NCBI RefSeq assembly: GCF_024171895.1
Contig: NZ_JAMTCQ010000008.1
Location: forward strand, 434,001-498,000
DNA from: Prauserella halophila
Lineage (GTDB): Bacteria > Actinomycetota > Actinomycetes > Mycobacteriales > Pseudonocardiaceae
Direction of reading: 5' to 3'
Length of the DNA: 64,000 nt
Every line of letters starts with the position of its first letter. Within the stretch, counting starts at the first letter, position 1. This document shows positions 1 through 7,442 of the stretch, piece after piece. Made by a program: the position numbers and the translations under genes. The notes under the pieces were generated by a model. That model did no database searches. It saw only the letters and a program-made list of their open reading frames with translations, and was not told where the DNA came from.

Positions 1-30
1 CCGCAGGGTTTCCGGCGCGGGCCGGACCGC

Positions 31-942
31 TCAGCGAGTCAGGACCGTCTCGCCGGAGATGCGGGACAGCTTCTCGGGATTACGCACCCCGTACAGTCCG
101 GTGACCAGGCCGTCGTCGATACGCAGGGCCACGACGGTGTCGACCTCGTCGCCGCGCCGCAGCACCAGTGCAGGGTGGCCGTTGACGCGCGCCGGGGCGA
201 GCGTGCCGATCTCGGGTAGGTGCCACAGGCCGGACGCCAACAGCCTGCCCACCTTGGCCGCACCCACGACGGGCTTCGGCGCGGCCTGCGCCAGTCCGCC
301 GCCGTCGCCGATGAGCACGACGTCGGGAGCCAGGACGTCGAACAGGCCCTGCAGGTCGCCCGTGTCGACCGCGCGGCGGAACGCCTCGAGCGCCCGCTGC
401 GCCTCGTCCGAGGCGGCCGCACTCCGCGGCCTGCGCGCGCTCACGTGCCCGCGCGCCCGGTGGGCGAGCTGCCGAACCGCCGCCGGACTCTTGCCGACCG
501 CCTCGGCGATCTCCTCGTAGCCGACGGCGAACACCTCCCGCAGCACGAACACGGCCCGTTCGGTCGGCGACAGCGTCTCCAGCACCAGCAGCATCGCCAT
601 CGACACGCTCTCGGCCAGCTCCACGTCCTCGGCCACGTCGGCCGCCGTGGCCAGCGGTTCGGGCAGCCACGCACCGACGTAGGACTCCTTGCGCCTGCCG
701 AGCGTGCGCATCCGCGTGAGCGCCAGCCGGGTCGTGATCCGCACCAGGTACGCCCGCCGGTCACGTACCCGCGCCAGGTCGACGCCCGTCCACTTCAGCC
801 ACGTCTCCTGCAGGACGTCCTCGGCGTCGGCCGCCGAGCCGAGCATCTCGTAGGCGACCGTGAACAGCAGATTCCGGTGCGCCACGAACACCTCGGTGGC
901 CGTGTCGGCGTCCCGCGCGGACGCATGTGGCGTGGCAGTCAT
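31..942 (-). CDS. sigJ: ECF41-family RNA polymerase sigma factor (SigJ-like)
   Basis: Extracytoplasmic-function sigma factor of 303 aa. Sigma2 region lies at about residues 15-80 (AEDVLQETWLKW) and sigma4 at about 110-165 (PTERAVFVLREVFAVGYEEIA), followed by a SnoaL-like C-terminal extension. The ECF41 hallmarks are visible: WLPEPL in the linker, a GDGGG motif in the extension and NPEKL near the C-terminus. In ECF41 factors the extension tunes activity in place of a classical anti-sigma factor (family knowledge). The ATG at 942 is chosen because GAAGGGAGACCC lies directly upstream; a longer in-frame reading to 1119 lacks a ribosome site. It is divergent from the peroxidase-like gene at 1168, which carries an ECF41-type promoter, so that gene is the likely target. 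Confidence 0.93.
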   Translation of the reverse strand: MTATPHASARDADTATEVFVAHRNLLFTVAYEMLGSAADAEDVLQETWLKWTGVDLARVRDRRAYLVRITTRLALTRMRTLGRRKESYVGAWLPEPLATAADVAEDVELAESVSMAMLLVLETLSPTERAVFVLREVFAVGYEEIAEAVGKSPAAVRQLAHRARGHVSARRPRSAAASDEAQRALEAFRRAVDTGDLQGLFDVLAPDVVLIGDGGGLAQAAPKPVVGAAKVGRLLASGLWHLPEIGTLAPARVNGHPALVLRRGDEVDTVVALRIDDGLVTGLYGVRNPEKLSRISGETVLTR

Positions 943-1077
943 GGGTCTCCCTTCGGCGGTGACACCCCTACGACGCCGTCGACCGCCGAGTTGTGACGGC
1001 CCCGGGGCACCGATCGGCCACGACCGCGCATCCCGACGGCATCCCGGGTGGAACCGGCACGCGACAACGGCCGCGGT

Positions 1078-1104
1078 TGTCACACGTCGCGCGCCGTCGG
1101 CGTC
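1078..1104 (+). promoter_or_regulatory. ECF41-type promoter
   Basis: TGTCACA (1078-1084), a 16-bp spacer, then CGTC (1101-1104). This matches the ECF41 promoter pattern as I recall it. It sits upstream of the carboxymuconolactone decarboxylase gene, the usual ECF41 target. A second CGTC at 1095 gives a worse spacing. Confidence 0.7.
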
Positions 1105-1167
1105 TTCTGCTCGTCCCACGACAACGCGTTACAGCGACGTCCCACGACAACGAGGAGGACCATCGCT

Positions 1168-1662
1168 ATGGAAACCCGATTCGACATGTTCGGCAACGAA
1201 CTGGCGCTCGCATTCGCCAAGCGGTTCGCCAATGCCGGCGCCGTCATCACCGCGTCACCGCTGCCGACCTCGGTCCAGGAACTCGTCTCGCTGCGTGCCA
1301 GCCAGATCAACGGCTGCGGCTGGTGCGTCGACATGCACACCAAGGAGGCCGCGGCCCACGGCGAGAGCGCGCTGCGGCTCAACCTCGTCGCGGTCTGGCG
1401 GGAGAGCACGGTGTTCACCGAGGCCGAGCAGGCGGCGCTCGCCTTCGCCGAAGAGGGGACGCGGCTGGCCGACGGCCACCAGGGAGTGTCCGACGAGACG
1501 TGGGCCGCGGTGCGCGAACACTACGACGACGACGAGACGGCGGCGCTCGTCGCGCTCGTGAGCCTGGTCAACGCGGCCAACCGCATGGCCGTGCTCGTCC
1601 ACCAGCGGGGCGGGTCCTACCAGCCCGGCATGTTCGAGGCCGCCCTGTCGGGACAGTCGTGA
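1168..1662 (+). CDS. carboxymuconolactone decarboxylase / AhpD-like protein
   Basis: A 164-aa all-helical CMD/AhpD-fold protein. The redox motif CGWCVDMH (CxxCxxxH) at about residues 49-56 is the AhpD-type active site, so a peroxidase or disulfide-reductase role is likelier than true decarboxylase activity. ATG 1168 is chosen for the upstream AACGAGGAGGACC ribosome site; the longer frame to 1048 would run through the promoter. Divergent from the ECF41 sigma factor, as in many actinobacteria where ECF41 factors control a CMD-family gene. Substrate unknown. Confidence 0.9.
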   Translation: METRFDMFGNELALAFAKRFANAGAVITASPLPTSVQELVSLRASQINGCGWCVDMHTKEAAAHGESALRLNLVAVWRESTVFTEAEQAALAFAEEGTRLADGHQGVSDETWAAVREHYDDDETAALVALVSLVNAANRMAVLVHQRGGSYQPGMFEAALSGQS

Positions 1663-1667
1663 CGTAA

Positions 1668-1705
1668 CGGCCGTGCGGGGCACTCGCGAGCACCCCGCAC
1701 GGCCG
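1668..1705. terminator. bidirectional terminator hairpin
   Basis: Perfect 13-bp arms CGGCCGTGCGGGG / CCCCGCACGGCCG with a 12-nt loop, placed between the converging CMD and SDR genes. There is no long U-tract, as is common in high-GC actinobacteria. Confidence 0.7.
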
Positions 1706-1743
1706 CGGAGTCGTGGCTCTCGCCTCCGGGCACAGGGTAGCGG

Positions 1744-2505
1744 TCAGACGACGCCTGCGCGGATCTCGTCGTAGATCCGGCGAGGATCGGCTGCCAGCGA
1801 AGCCTTGACGTGTGCGCTCCAGTCGTCGGCGAGCACCTCGACCGAGCCCGCCTCGACGCCGTCCAGGCCCGCACCGGCGACCACGGCCGGGTCACCCTTG
1901 GGGCCGTCGTAGGCGGCGCTGAAGTCGGTGTCGACGGCGCCCAGGTGCAGACCGGTCACCAGCGTGCCCTGGTCGGCGAGCTCGGTGCGCACCCCGTTCG
2001 TCAATGCCCACTGGGCGGCTTTGGCCGCGTGGTAACCGTTCGTGCCCGGGTAGGGATGCCAGGACTGCGCGGACAACACGTTGAGGATCGCGCCGCCTCC
2101 ACCCGCCGAGAGCGCCGGGACGAAGGCACGCACGACGGCCAGCGTGCCCCAGAAGTTCGTCTCCATCTCCGCACGGACGGCTGCCGGGTCGGAGGTGACG
2201 AGGCTCGTGAAGTTGCTGAGCCCGGCGTTGTTCACCACGAGCGTCACGTCGGTCGCCGCGGCGGCCGCGGCCCGGACCGCCTCGTCGTCGGTGACGTCCA
2301 GTTGCAGCGGAACGACGCCGGGCAGGTCGATCGTCTCGGGCCGCCGGGCCGTCGCGTACACGCGTGCCGCGCCGCGTTCGAGGAGCTGCAGGGCGAAATG
2401 GCGGCCCAGCCCTCGGTTCGCCCCGGTGACGAGCGCGACGGCACCCTCAATGCGCAGGCCGGAAACCGGGGCGATGGGTCCGACGGATTCGGTGTTCGAT
2501 GTCAT
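1744..2505 (-). CDS. SDR family oxidoreductase
   Basis: Short-chain dehydrogenase/reductase of 253 aa, the normal length for a classical SDR. The cofactor motif TGANRGLG is at about residues 27-34, NNAG is at about 90-93, and the catalytic Ser (NVLSAQS) and YHAAK (Tyr-x3-Lys) are present. An Arg after the glycine motif and ARR at the end of beta2 favour NADP(H) (inference). Substrate unknown. Divergent from the MerR regulator at 2578 across a shared palindromic operator, so probably induced by that regulator's ligand. Confidence 0.9.
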   Translation of the reverse strand: MTSNTESVGPIAPVSGLRIEGAVALVTGANRGLGRHFALQLLERGAARVYATARRPETIDLPGVVPLQLDVTDDEAVRAAAAAATDVTLVVNNAGLSNFTSLVTSDPAAVRAEMETNFWGTLAVVRAFVPALSAGGGGAILNVLSAQSWHPYPGTNGYHAAKAAQWALTNGVRTELADQGTLVTGLHLGAVDTDFSAAYDGPKGDPAVVAGAGLDGVEAGSVEVLADDWSAHVKASLAADPRRIYDEIRAGVV

Positions 2506-2520
2506 GTCACGTACGCTAAA

Positions 2521-2540
2521 ACCTCACGTGGACGTGAGGT
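2521..2540. promoter_or_regulatory. MerR-type palindromic operator
   Basis: Perfect inverted repeat ACCTCACGT-GG-ACGTGAGGT in the 72-bp divergent gap between the SDR and merR-type genes. Form and position are typical for MerR-family regulators, which bind such dyads within the promoter spacer. Confidence 0.8.
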
Positions 2541-2577
2541 GCAAGTCTCGCGCCGGGATGTCGAGAGAAAGGAAGCC

Positions 2578-2925
2578 GTGCGCATCGGAGAGATCGCCCG
2601 GCGATCGGGAGTCAGCGCCCGCGCGCTGCGGTACTACGAAGAACAGGCACTGCTCGTCCCCGGCCGCAGCCCCGGAGGGCAGCGCGAGTACACCGAGGAC
2701 GCCGTCCAACGGGTTCGGGCCATACAACAGCTCTATGCCGCAGGCCTGCCCAGCCGCCGCATTGCCGAACTGCTCCCGTGCATGGACACCGACACCACTA
2801 CCGACCATCAACGAGCGATGCTCAGGGCCGAACGCGACCGCATCCGCGCGCAGATCGACGAGCTCACCGCCACGCTCGCCCGCCTCGACGAACTCGTCGA
2901 TGCCGCCGACCGCCGCGGACCGTGA
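2578..2925 (+). CDS. MerR family transcriptional regulator
   Basis: 115-aa regulator with the MerR winged helix at residues 1-70 (RIGEIARRSGVSARALRYYEE then REYTEDAVQRV) and a C-terminal dimerisation helix (about 80-110). The effector domain is minimal with a single Cys (PCMD), so metal sensing is unlikely and a small organic ligand more plausible (inference). The GTG at 2578 is chosen by the GAGAGAAAGGAAGCC ribosome site and because the protein then begins exactly at the conserved MerR N-terminus. It probably autoregulates and controls the divergent SDR through the 2521-2540 dyad. Confidence 0.92.
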   Translation: MRIGEIARRSGVSARALRYYEEQALLVPGRSPGGQREYTEDAVQRVRAIQQLYAAGLPSRRIAELLPCMDTDTTTDHQRAMLRAERDRIRAQIDELTATLARLDELVDAADRRGP

Positions 2926-2964
2926 ATGCCGACAGGGTGGGCTCGCGCGCCCGAGCGAGGCGGA

Positions 2965-3390
2965 TCACCCCGCCTCGACGCGGCCGTGCGTCAGGGCGGC
3001 CAGCGCGTCGGCGAGCTTCCGGTGCTGACGCGTCACCAGCGGGCCGTACTGCACCGCCTTGGACTTGATGCCGATCTCCACCCGCGTGCCGGTGTGCTCG
3101 GGCGTCACCAGGACCGGGTAGAAAAAGCCCCAGGTGGCCGCCGATATTCGTGAGTCGAGCAGTACCAGGCCCCGCCCGGGGTCGGTGTCCACGACGGAGA
3201 ACCCGTCCGGACAGTGCTGTGTGATCCAGCCGTAGACCTGCTGCGGCGGCGCGCCGGTGCGCACGCCCTGCCGGCGCTTGGTCATCGGCACCGTCGCGAT
3301 CGAGCCCTTCCGCTTGATCGCGAACAGTGCCAGCACGGTGACCGCGATGAGAACGCCGGCCAGGGCGAACAGGAGGGTGGCGGTATTCAT
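2965..3390 (-). CDS. small membrane-anchored protein of unknown function
   Basis: 141 aa with one N-terminal membrane helix (residues about 3-24, LLFALAGVLIAVTVLALFAI), then a basic stretch and a soluble domain of about 100 aa. The segment PPQQVYGWITQHCPDGFSVV followed by alternating strands and a C-terminal helix (HRKLADALAAL) resembles small START/SRPBCC-like folds, but I cannot assign a family. Likely cytoplasmic-facing. No operon partner with clear function; its stop is 39 bp from the converging merR gene end. Confidence 0.7.
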   Translation of the reverse strand: MNTATLLFALAGVLIAVTVLALFAIKRKGSIATVPMTKRRQGVRTGAPPQQVYGWITQHCPDGFSVVDTDPGRGLVLLDSRISAATWGFFYPVLVTPEHTGTRVEIGIKSKAVQYGPLVTRQHRKLADALAALTHGRVEAG

Positions 3391-3468
3391 GCGCCGGATT
3401 GTGCCTCGCCGGACCCGGCTCGGGCGCAGGAACCGCGATATCGACCCGCGCGGGTGATGACGCCCCGC

Positions 3469-4659
3469 TCAGGCGGGCACGCGTTCGGCTCGGCAGACGA
3501 ACGCCGTGGGCCTGCGCCCGATCCGGGTGAGCACGACACTCGCCTCGCCCGATCCGGACGGTTTCAACCTGCGACGCAGCGTGTTCGGGTCGACGTCCAG
3601 CCCGCGCACCAGGATCTCCACCCTGCCGACGTCGTGGCGCCGCAGCGTCGAACGCAGTTCCTTCTCGCTGTAGCGGCCGTACTCCAGCACCCGGAACGCG
3701 CGTACCCCGGGTGGCGGCGCGTCGCCCGTGAGGTAGGCGATGCGCTCGTCCAGCTGCCACAGACCGTGCCGCACGCCGTAGTGGCGCACCAGCCCGGCCC
3801 GGACGACGGCACCGTCCGGGTCGACGATCCACTCTCCGGGCTCCCCGACCCCGGCCTCGTCCGGCTCCTCGTCGGTGATCGTCCATTGTGTACCGCCGGA
3901 CCCGGCCTCTCCGTTCCGCAGCACCGTGGCGCGCCTGCGGGTCGTGGCGAGGCCCTCGCTCCACAGACACGATTCGCGCACCTGCCCGTCAAGGGAGACG
4001 ACTTCCACTTCCCGCGCCCACGGAACGATCGACGGGTCCAGTCCCGGCGCGCATTTCACGACCAGGTCGCGGCCGTCGTAAGCGGTGGCCAGTTCGTCCA
4101 ACGCGGGCACGAAATCGGCCGGTTTCCACGTGCGGCGCCCCGACGAGTCCCGGCGTGCGGGGTCGGCGACCGCCACGGCGTCCCGGGTGACCGGTGCGAG
4201 CGCATCGGCGCGCACCAGTCCGGGCGACACTCCGGCAGCCGCAGTGTTGTGCCGGGCCATGGCGAGGCGGGTTTCGTCGAGGTCGGAACCCACACACCGC
4301 GCCGCAGTCCGTGCCAGCGCCGCGAGGTCCGCCCCGATCGAGCACGTCACGTCGTGCACGTCGCGGCCCGCGAGCCGCTCCGCACGACTACGCGCCACGG
4401 GCGAGGCGCTCGCCTGTTGCAGCGCGTCGGACGTCATCAACCAGGAATCCGACTCGTCCAGTTTGGACGTCGCTTTTCGGCGTAGCAGAACGGTTTCCAG
4501 CACCGCGGCATAACGGTCACCCACGAGACGACGGGCCGCCGTCACGTCGGCCAACCAACTCGCGTCGGTCAGCGTCAGCCCGTCACAGGCCGCGATCGCC
4601 TTCTCACCCTCGGCCGAGACCAGGAAGGCGACGTCGTCGGGCGAGAAGGCGTACGGCAA
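3469..4659 (-). CDS. THUMP-like domain class I methyltransferase
   Basis: 396-aa SAM-dependent methyltransferase-like protein. The central Rossmann part has DVTCSIGADL as motif I (about 100-110) and VADPARRDSSGRR as a motif-IV-like DPAR segment. The C-terminal ~80 aa (PPPGVRAFRVLEYGRYSEK onward to the end) match the THUMP-like domain found in this actinobacterial family. The DPAR element suggests a nucleic-acid base substrate, probably RNA (inference). The start is TTG at 4659, 30 bp after the preceding methyltransferase, so it is likely the last gene of that operon. Confidence 0.8.
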   Translation of the reverse strand: MPYAFSPDDVAFLVSAEGEKAIAACDGLTLTDASWLADVTAARRLVGDRYAAVLETVLLRRKATSKLDESDSWLMTSDALQQASASPVARSRAERLAGRDVHDVTCSIGADLAALARTAARCVGSDLDETRLAMARHNTAAAGVSPGLVRADALAPVTRDAVAVADPARRDSSGRRTWKPADFVPALDELATAYDGRDLVVKCAPGLDPSIVPWAREVEVVSLDGQVRESCLWSEGLATTRRRATVLRNGEAGSGGTQWTITDEEPDEAGVGEPGEWIVDPDGAVVRAGLVRHYGVRHGLWQLDERIAYLTGDAPPPGVRAFRVLEYGRYSEKELRSTLRRHDVGRVEILVRGLDVDPNTLRRRLKPSGSGEASVVLTRIGRRPTAFVCRAERVPA

Positions 4660-4689
4660 CGGTTCCGGTGCTCCAGGGAGGCGGGTCGG

Positions 4690-5685
4690 TTACAGCTCGA
4701 CGGGCTCGGGCGGCTTGGTGCCCGTGATCATCACGTTGTAGAACAGCTCACGCGGCAGCACCTTCGACAGCAGCTTCTTGTCCACAGCCGACAGTCGCAG
4801 CCACAGCTTGTAGGCGAACAGGCGCCACCTGAGCGTGAGCTTTTCGTCCGGCACCGCGGCCTCGAACGTCCGGATCGGCCAGCCCGCCAGCGCGGCACTG
4901 AACTCGTCGGTGACCGCCCGTACGTCGACCGCCCCTGCCGCCAGCGACAGCCGCTCCAGTTCGGACGGGTCGAACGTGTGCAGATCGACCACGGCCTCGA
5001 GTGCCGCCGCACGCGAGGACTCGTCCAGTTCCTCCTGCCCGCGCCGCCATCCGCTCAGTGCGGGCAGCTTGGTGAGGTTCGTCGTGAGCCACCACGTCAG
5101 CTGGCCGAGCTTGCGAGCGTAGAGATCACCGACCTTGGTCGGCTCACCCGCGAACACGAACCGCCCGCCCGGCTTGAGTACGCGCAGCACCTCACGCAGC
5201 GACGCCTCGACGTCCGGGATGTGGTGCAACACGGCGTGCCCGATCACGAGGTCGAAACTGTCGTCCTCGTACGGGATCCGTTCGGCGTCCGCGACCCGGC
5301 CGTCGACGTCGAGCCCGAGCTGCTCGGCGTTGCGCAGCGCGACCTCGACCATGCCCGGCGACAGATCCGTCACCGAGCCCTTCTTGATCACCCCGCCCTG
5401 CATGAGGTTCAGCAGGAAGAAGCCGGTGCCGCTGCCCAGCTCCATCGCCGTCGGGTACGGCCCGTCCTCCTCGCCCGCCACGGCGGTGAACACGTCGGTC
5501 GCGTACTCGATGCAGCGCTCGTCGTACGAGATCGACCACTTCTCGTCGTACGTGCCTGCCTCCCAGTCGTGGTACAGCACGTTGGCCAGTTTCGGGTCCT
5601 CGTACGCGGCCTGCACCTCGTCGGCACTCGCGTGCGGGTTCGGCGCGGGGGCGAGGCTTTCCGTCCGGTCGGACACGCGCGTCAC
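4690..5685 (-). CDS. class I SAM-dependent methyltransferase
   Basis: 331-aa methyltransferase: motif I AMELGSGTGFFLLNL, motif II VTDLSPGMVEVA, post-motif DLVIGHAVLHHIPD and LRVLKPGGRFVFAGEP, then a C-terminal helical extension of about 130 aa. The start is taken as GTG 5685, which overlaps the enoyl-CoA hydratase stop as GTGA (translational coupling); GTG 5676 is an alternative. Coupling to a crotonase and the C-terminal extension hint at a lipid or small-molecule O-methyltransferase, but the substrate cannot be read from sequence. Confidence 0.85.
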   Translation of the reverse strand: MTRVSDRTESLAPAPNPHASADEVQAAYEDPKLANVLYHDWEAGTYDEKWSISYDERCIEYATDVFTAVAGEEDGPYPTAMELGSGTGFFLLNLMQGGVIKKGSVTDLSPGMVEVALRNAEQLGLDVDGRVADAERIPYEDDSFDLVIGHAVLHHIPDVEASLREVLRVLKPGGRFVFAGEPTKVGDLYARKLGQLTWWLTTNLTKLPALSGWRRGQEELDESSRAAALEAVVDLHTFDPSELERLSLAAGAVDVRAVTDEFSAALAGWPIRTFEAAVPDEKLTLRWRLFAYKLWLRLSAVDKKLLSKVLPRELFYNVMITGTKPPEPVEL

Positions 5686-6461
5686 TTCCCCCGGAACTCG
5701 GCCTTGCCCGGGCCGTGCTCGAGGAACGACTCCATGCCCACCGTCTGATCCTCGGTGGCCCACAGCGCCGTGAACAGCTGCGTCTCCAGCTTCAGCGCAT
5801 TGCGCAGGTCCAGGTCCTGACCACCGTCGATCGCGGCCTTGGCCGCCTTCAGTGCCATCGCGGGGCCGCCTGCGAACTGCGCGGCCCACTTGTGCGCCGC
5901 GGCGTAGACCTCGTCCGGCGCGACGACCTCGTCGACCAGGCCGATCGCCAGGGCCTCCTCCGCCTTGACGAACCGTCCGGTGTAGACCATGTCCTTGGCC
6001 TTGCTCGGGCCCACAAGGCGGGTCAGGCGCTGCGTGCCGCCCGCCCCCGGGATGATGCCGAGCTGGATCTCGGGCTGGCCGACCTTCACGTTGTCGCCGA
6101 CGATCCGGCGGTCGGCGGTCATGGCCAGCTCCAGACCGCCGCCGAGCGCGTAGCCGGTGACGGCCGCGACGGTCGGCTTCGGCAGCTCGGCGATCGCGGC
6201 CAGCGACGTCTGCAGCTCGGCACCGAACTTGTTGATCTCGACGTAGGACTTGGCCGACATCTCCTTGATGTCGGCACCGCCCGCGAACGTCTTCTCGCCG
6301 CCGTAGAGGATCACCGCACGGATGTCGTCCCGGTCGGCCGCCTCCTCCGCGGCCTCGGCGAGCTCGCGCTGCAGCTGGTTGTTCAGCGCGTTGACCGGCG
6401 GCCGGTCCAGCCTGATGGTGCCGACGCCTGCCTCGACCTCGAGTCGTACGAACTCGCCCAC
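5682..6461 (-). CDS. enoyl-CoA hydratase/isomerase (crotonase) family
   Basis: 259 aa, the full length of a crotonase. The oxyanion-hole motifs FAGGADIKEM (about 63-72) and GYALGGGLELAM (about 105-116) are intact, and the catalytic-glutamate region is present as PEIQLGIIPGAGGTQRL. This is the profile of a functional short-chain enoyl-CoA hydratase of beta-oxidation, cytoplasmic. GTG 6461 has the ribosome site AAGGAGGAAGTC. First gene of a coupled pair with the methyltransferase at 4690. Confidence 0.92.
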   Translation of the reverse strand: MGEFVRLEVEAGVGTIRLDRPPVNALNNQLQRELAEAAEEAADRDDIRAVILYGGEKTFAGGADIKEMSAKSYVEINKFGAELQTSLAAIAELPKPTVAAVTGYALGGGLELAMTADRRIVGDNVKVGQPEIQLGIIPGAGGTQRLTRLVGPSKAKDMVYTGRFVKAEEALAIGLVDEVVAPDEVYAAAHKWAAQFAGGPAMALKAAKAAIDGGQDLDLRNALKLETQLFTALWATEDQTVGMESFLEHGPGKAEFRGK

Positions 6462-6524
6462 GACTTCCTCCTTGAACGCTTGCCCGACGTGCCTGCGACC
6501 GGAAGCTACCGGCCGGTAATGAGT

Positions 6525-7367
6525 TTACCTGCGCCGTGCGAAGAAGCGATCACCCGAGCGCTCCAGCACGAGATCCTGGCCGAACGTAGCCGACAGATTC
6601 TCCGCCGTCAGCACGTCGTCGAGCAGGCCCGCCGCGACCGTACGGCCCTCGGCCAGCAGCAGGGCGTGGGTGAAACCGGGCGGGATCTCCTCGACGTGAT
6701 GGGTGACCAGCGCCATGGCGGGCGCATCCGGGTCGAGCGCCAGCTCCGAGAGCCGCGCCACCAGGTCTTCCCGCCCACCGAGGTCCAGGCCCGCGGCCGG
6801 TTCGTCGAGCAGCAACAGCTCCGGATCGGTCATCTGCGCGCGGGCGATGAGGGTGCGCTTGCGCTCCCCCTCGGAGAGCGTGCCGTACTCGCGCGTGGCC
6901 AGGTGGGCGATACCGAGCGCGGCGAGCAGCTCGTCGGCGCGCTCGGTGTCCAGCTCGTCGTAGCGCTCCCGCCAGCGGCCCATCACCGCGTACCCGGCGC
7001 TGACCACGACGTCCCGCACCTTCTCCTCGGCCGGAACGCGCGAGTTGACGGCCGCCGACGTGAAACCGATCCGCGGGCGCAGCTCGAACACGTCGGTGCG
7101 GCCGAGCCGCTCCCCCAGCACGTGCACGGCGCCTGCCGTCGGATGAAGCTCCGCAGCCGCCAGCTTGAGCAGCGTGGTCTTGCCTGCACCGTTGGGGCCG
7201 AGGATCACCCAGCGTTCGTCGAGTTCCACCGACCAGTCGAAATCGGCGAGCAGCTTGCTGCCGCCCCGCCGGACCTCGACGCCCGAGGCGTGGACCACCA
7301 GATCCTCGAGGTTGTCCGGTTCGCCGGTGCGTGAATCGTCCCGTGGAGTGTCGTGCGCCGCGTTCAC
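6525..7367 (-). CDS. ABC transporter ATP-binding protein
   Basis: 280-aa single nucleotide-binding domain: Walker A GPNGAGKTTLL, signature LSEGERKR, Walker B LLLLDEPAAGLD and H-loop LVTHHVEEI. No permease is adjacent, and the closest relatives in actinobacteria are likewise orphan ATPases of the iron/molybdate-type (ModF-like) group; coupling to a distant permease or a non-transport role are both possible. Starts at GTG 7367. Confidence 0.9.
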   Translation of the reverse strand: MNAAHDTPRDDSRTGEPDNLEDLVVHASGVEVRRGGSKLLADFDWSVELDERWVILGPNGAGKTTLLKLAAAELHPTAGAVHVLGERLGRTDVFELRPRIGFTSAAVNSRVPAEEKVRDVVVSAGYAVMGRWRERYDELDTERADELLAALGIAHLATREYGTLSEGERKRTLIARAQMTDPELLLLDEPAAGLDLGGREDLVARLSELALDPDAPAMALVTHHVEEIPPGFTHALLLAEGRTVAAGLLDDVLTAENLSATFGQDLVLERSGDRFFARRR

Positions 7368-7442
7368 GGGGACATTCTCACCGACCGCCTACGCGCGCCC
7401 GCGCGTGGGCCCGCATCACGCCGCCGTGCCCAATCCGTGGAC

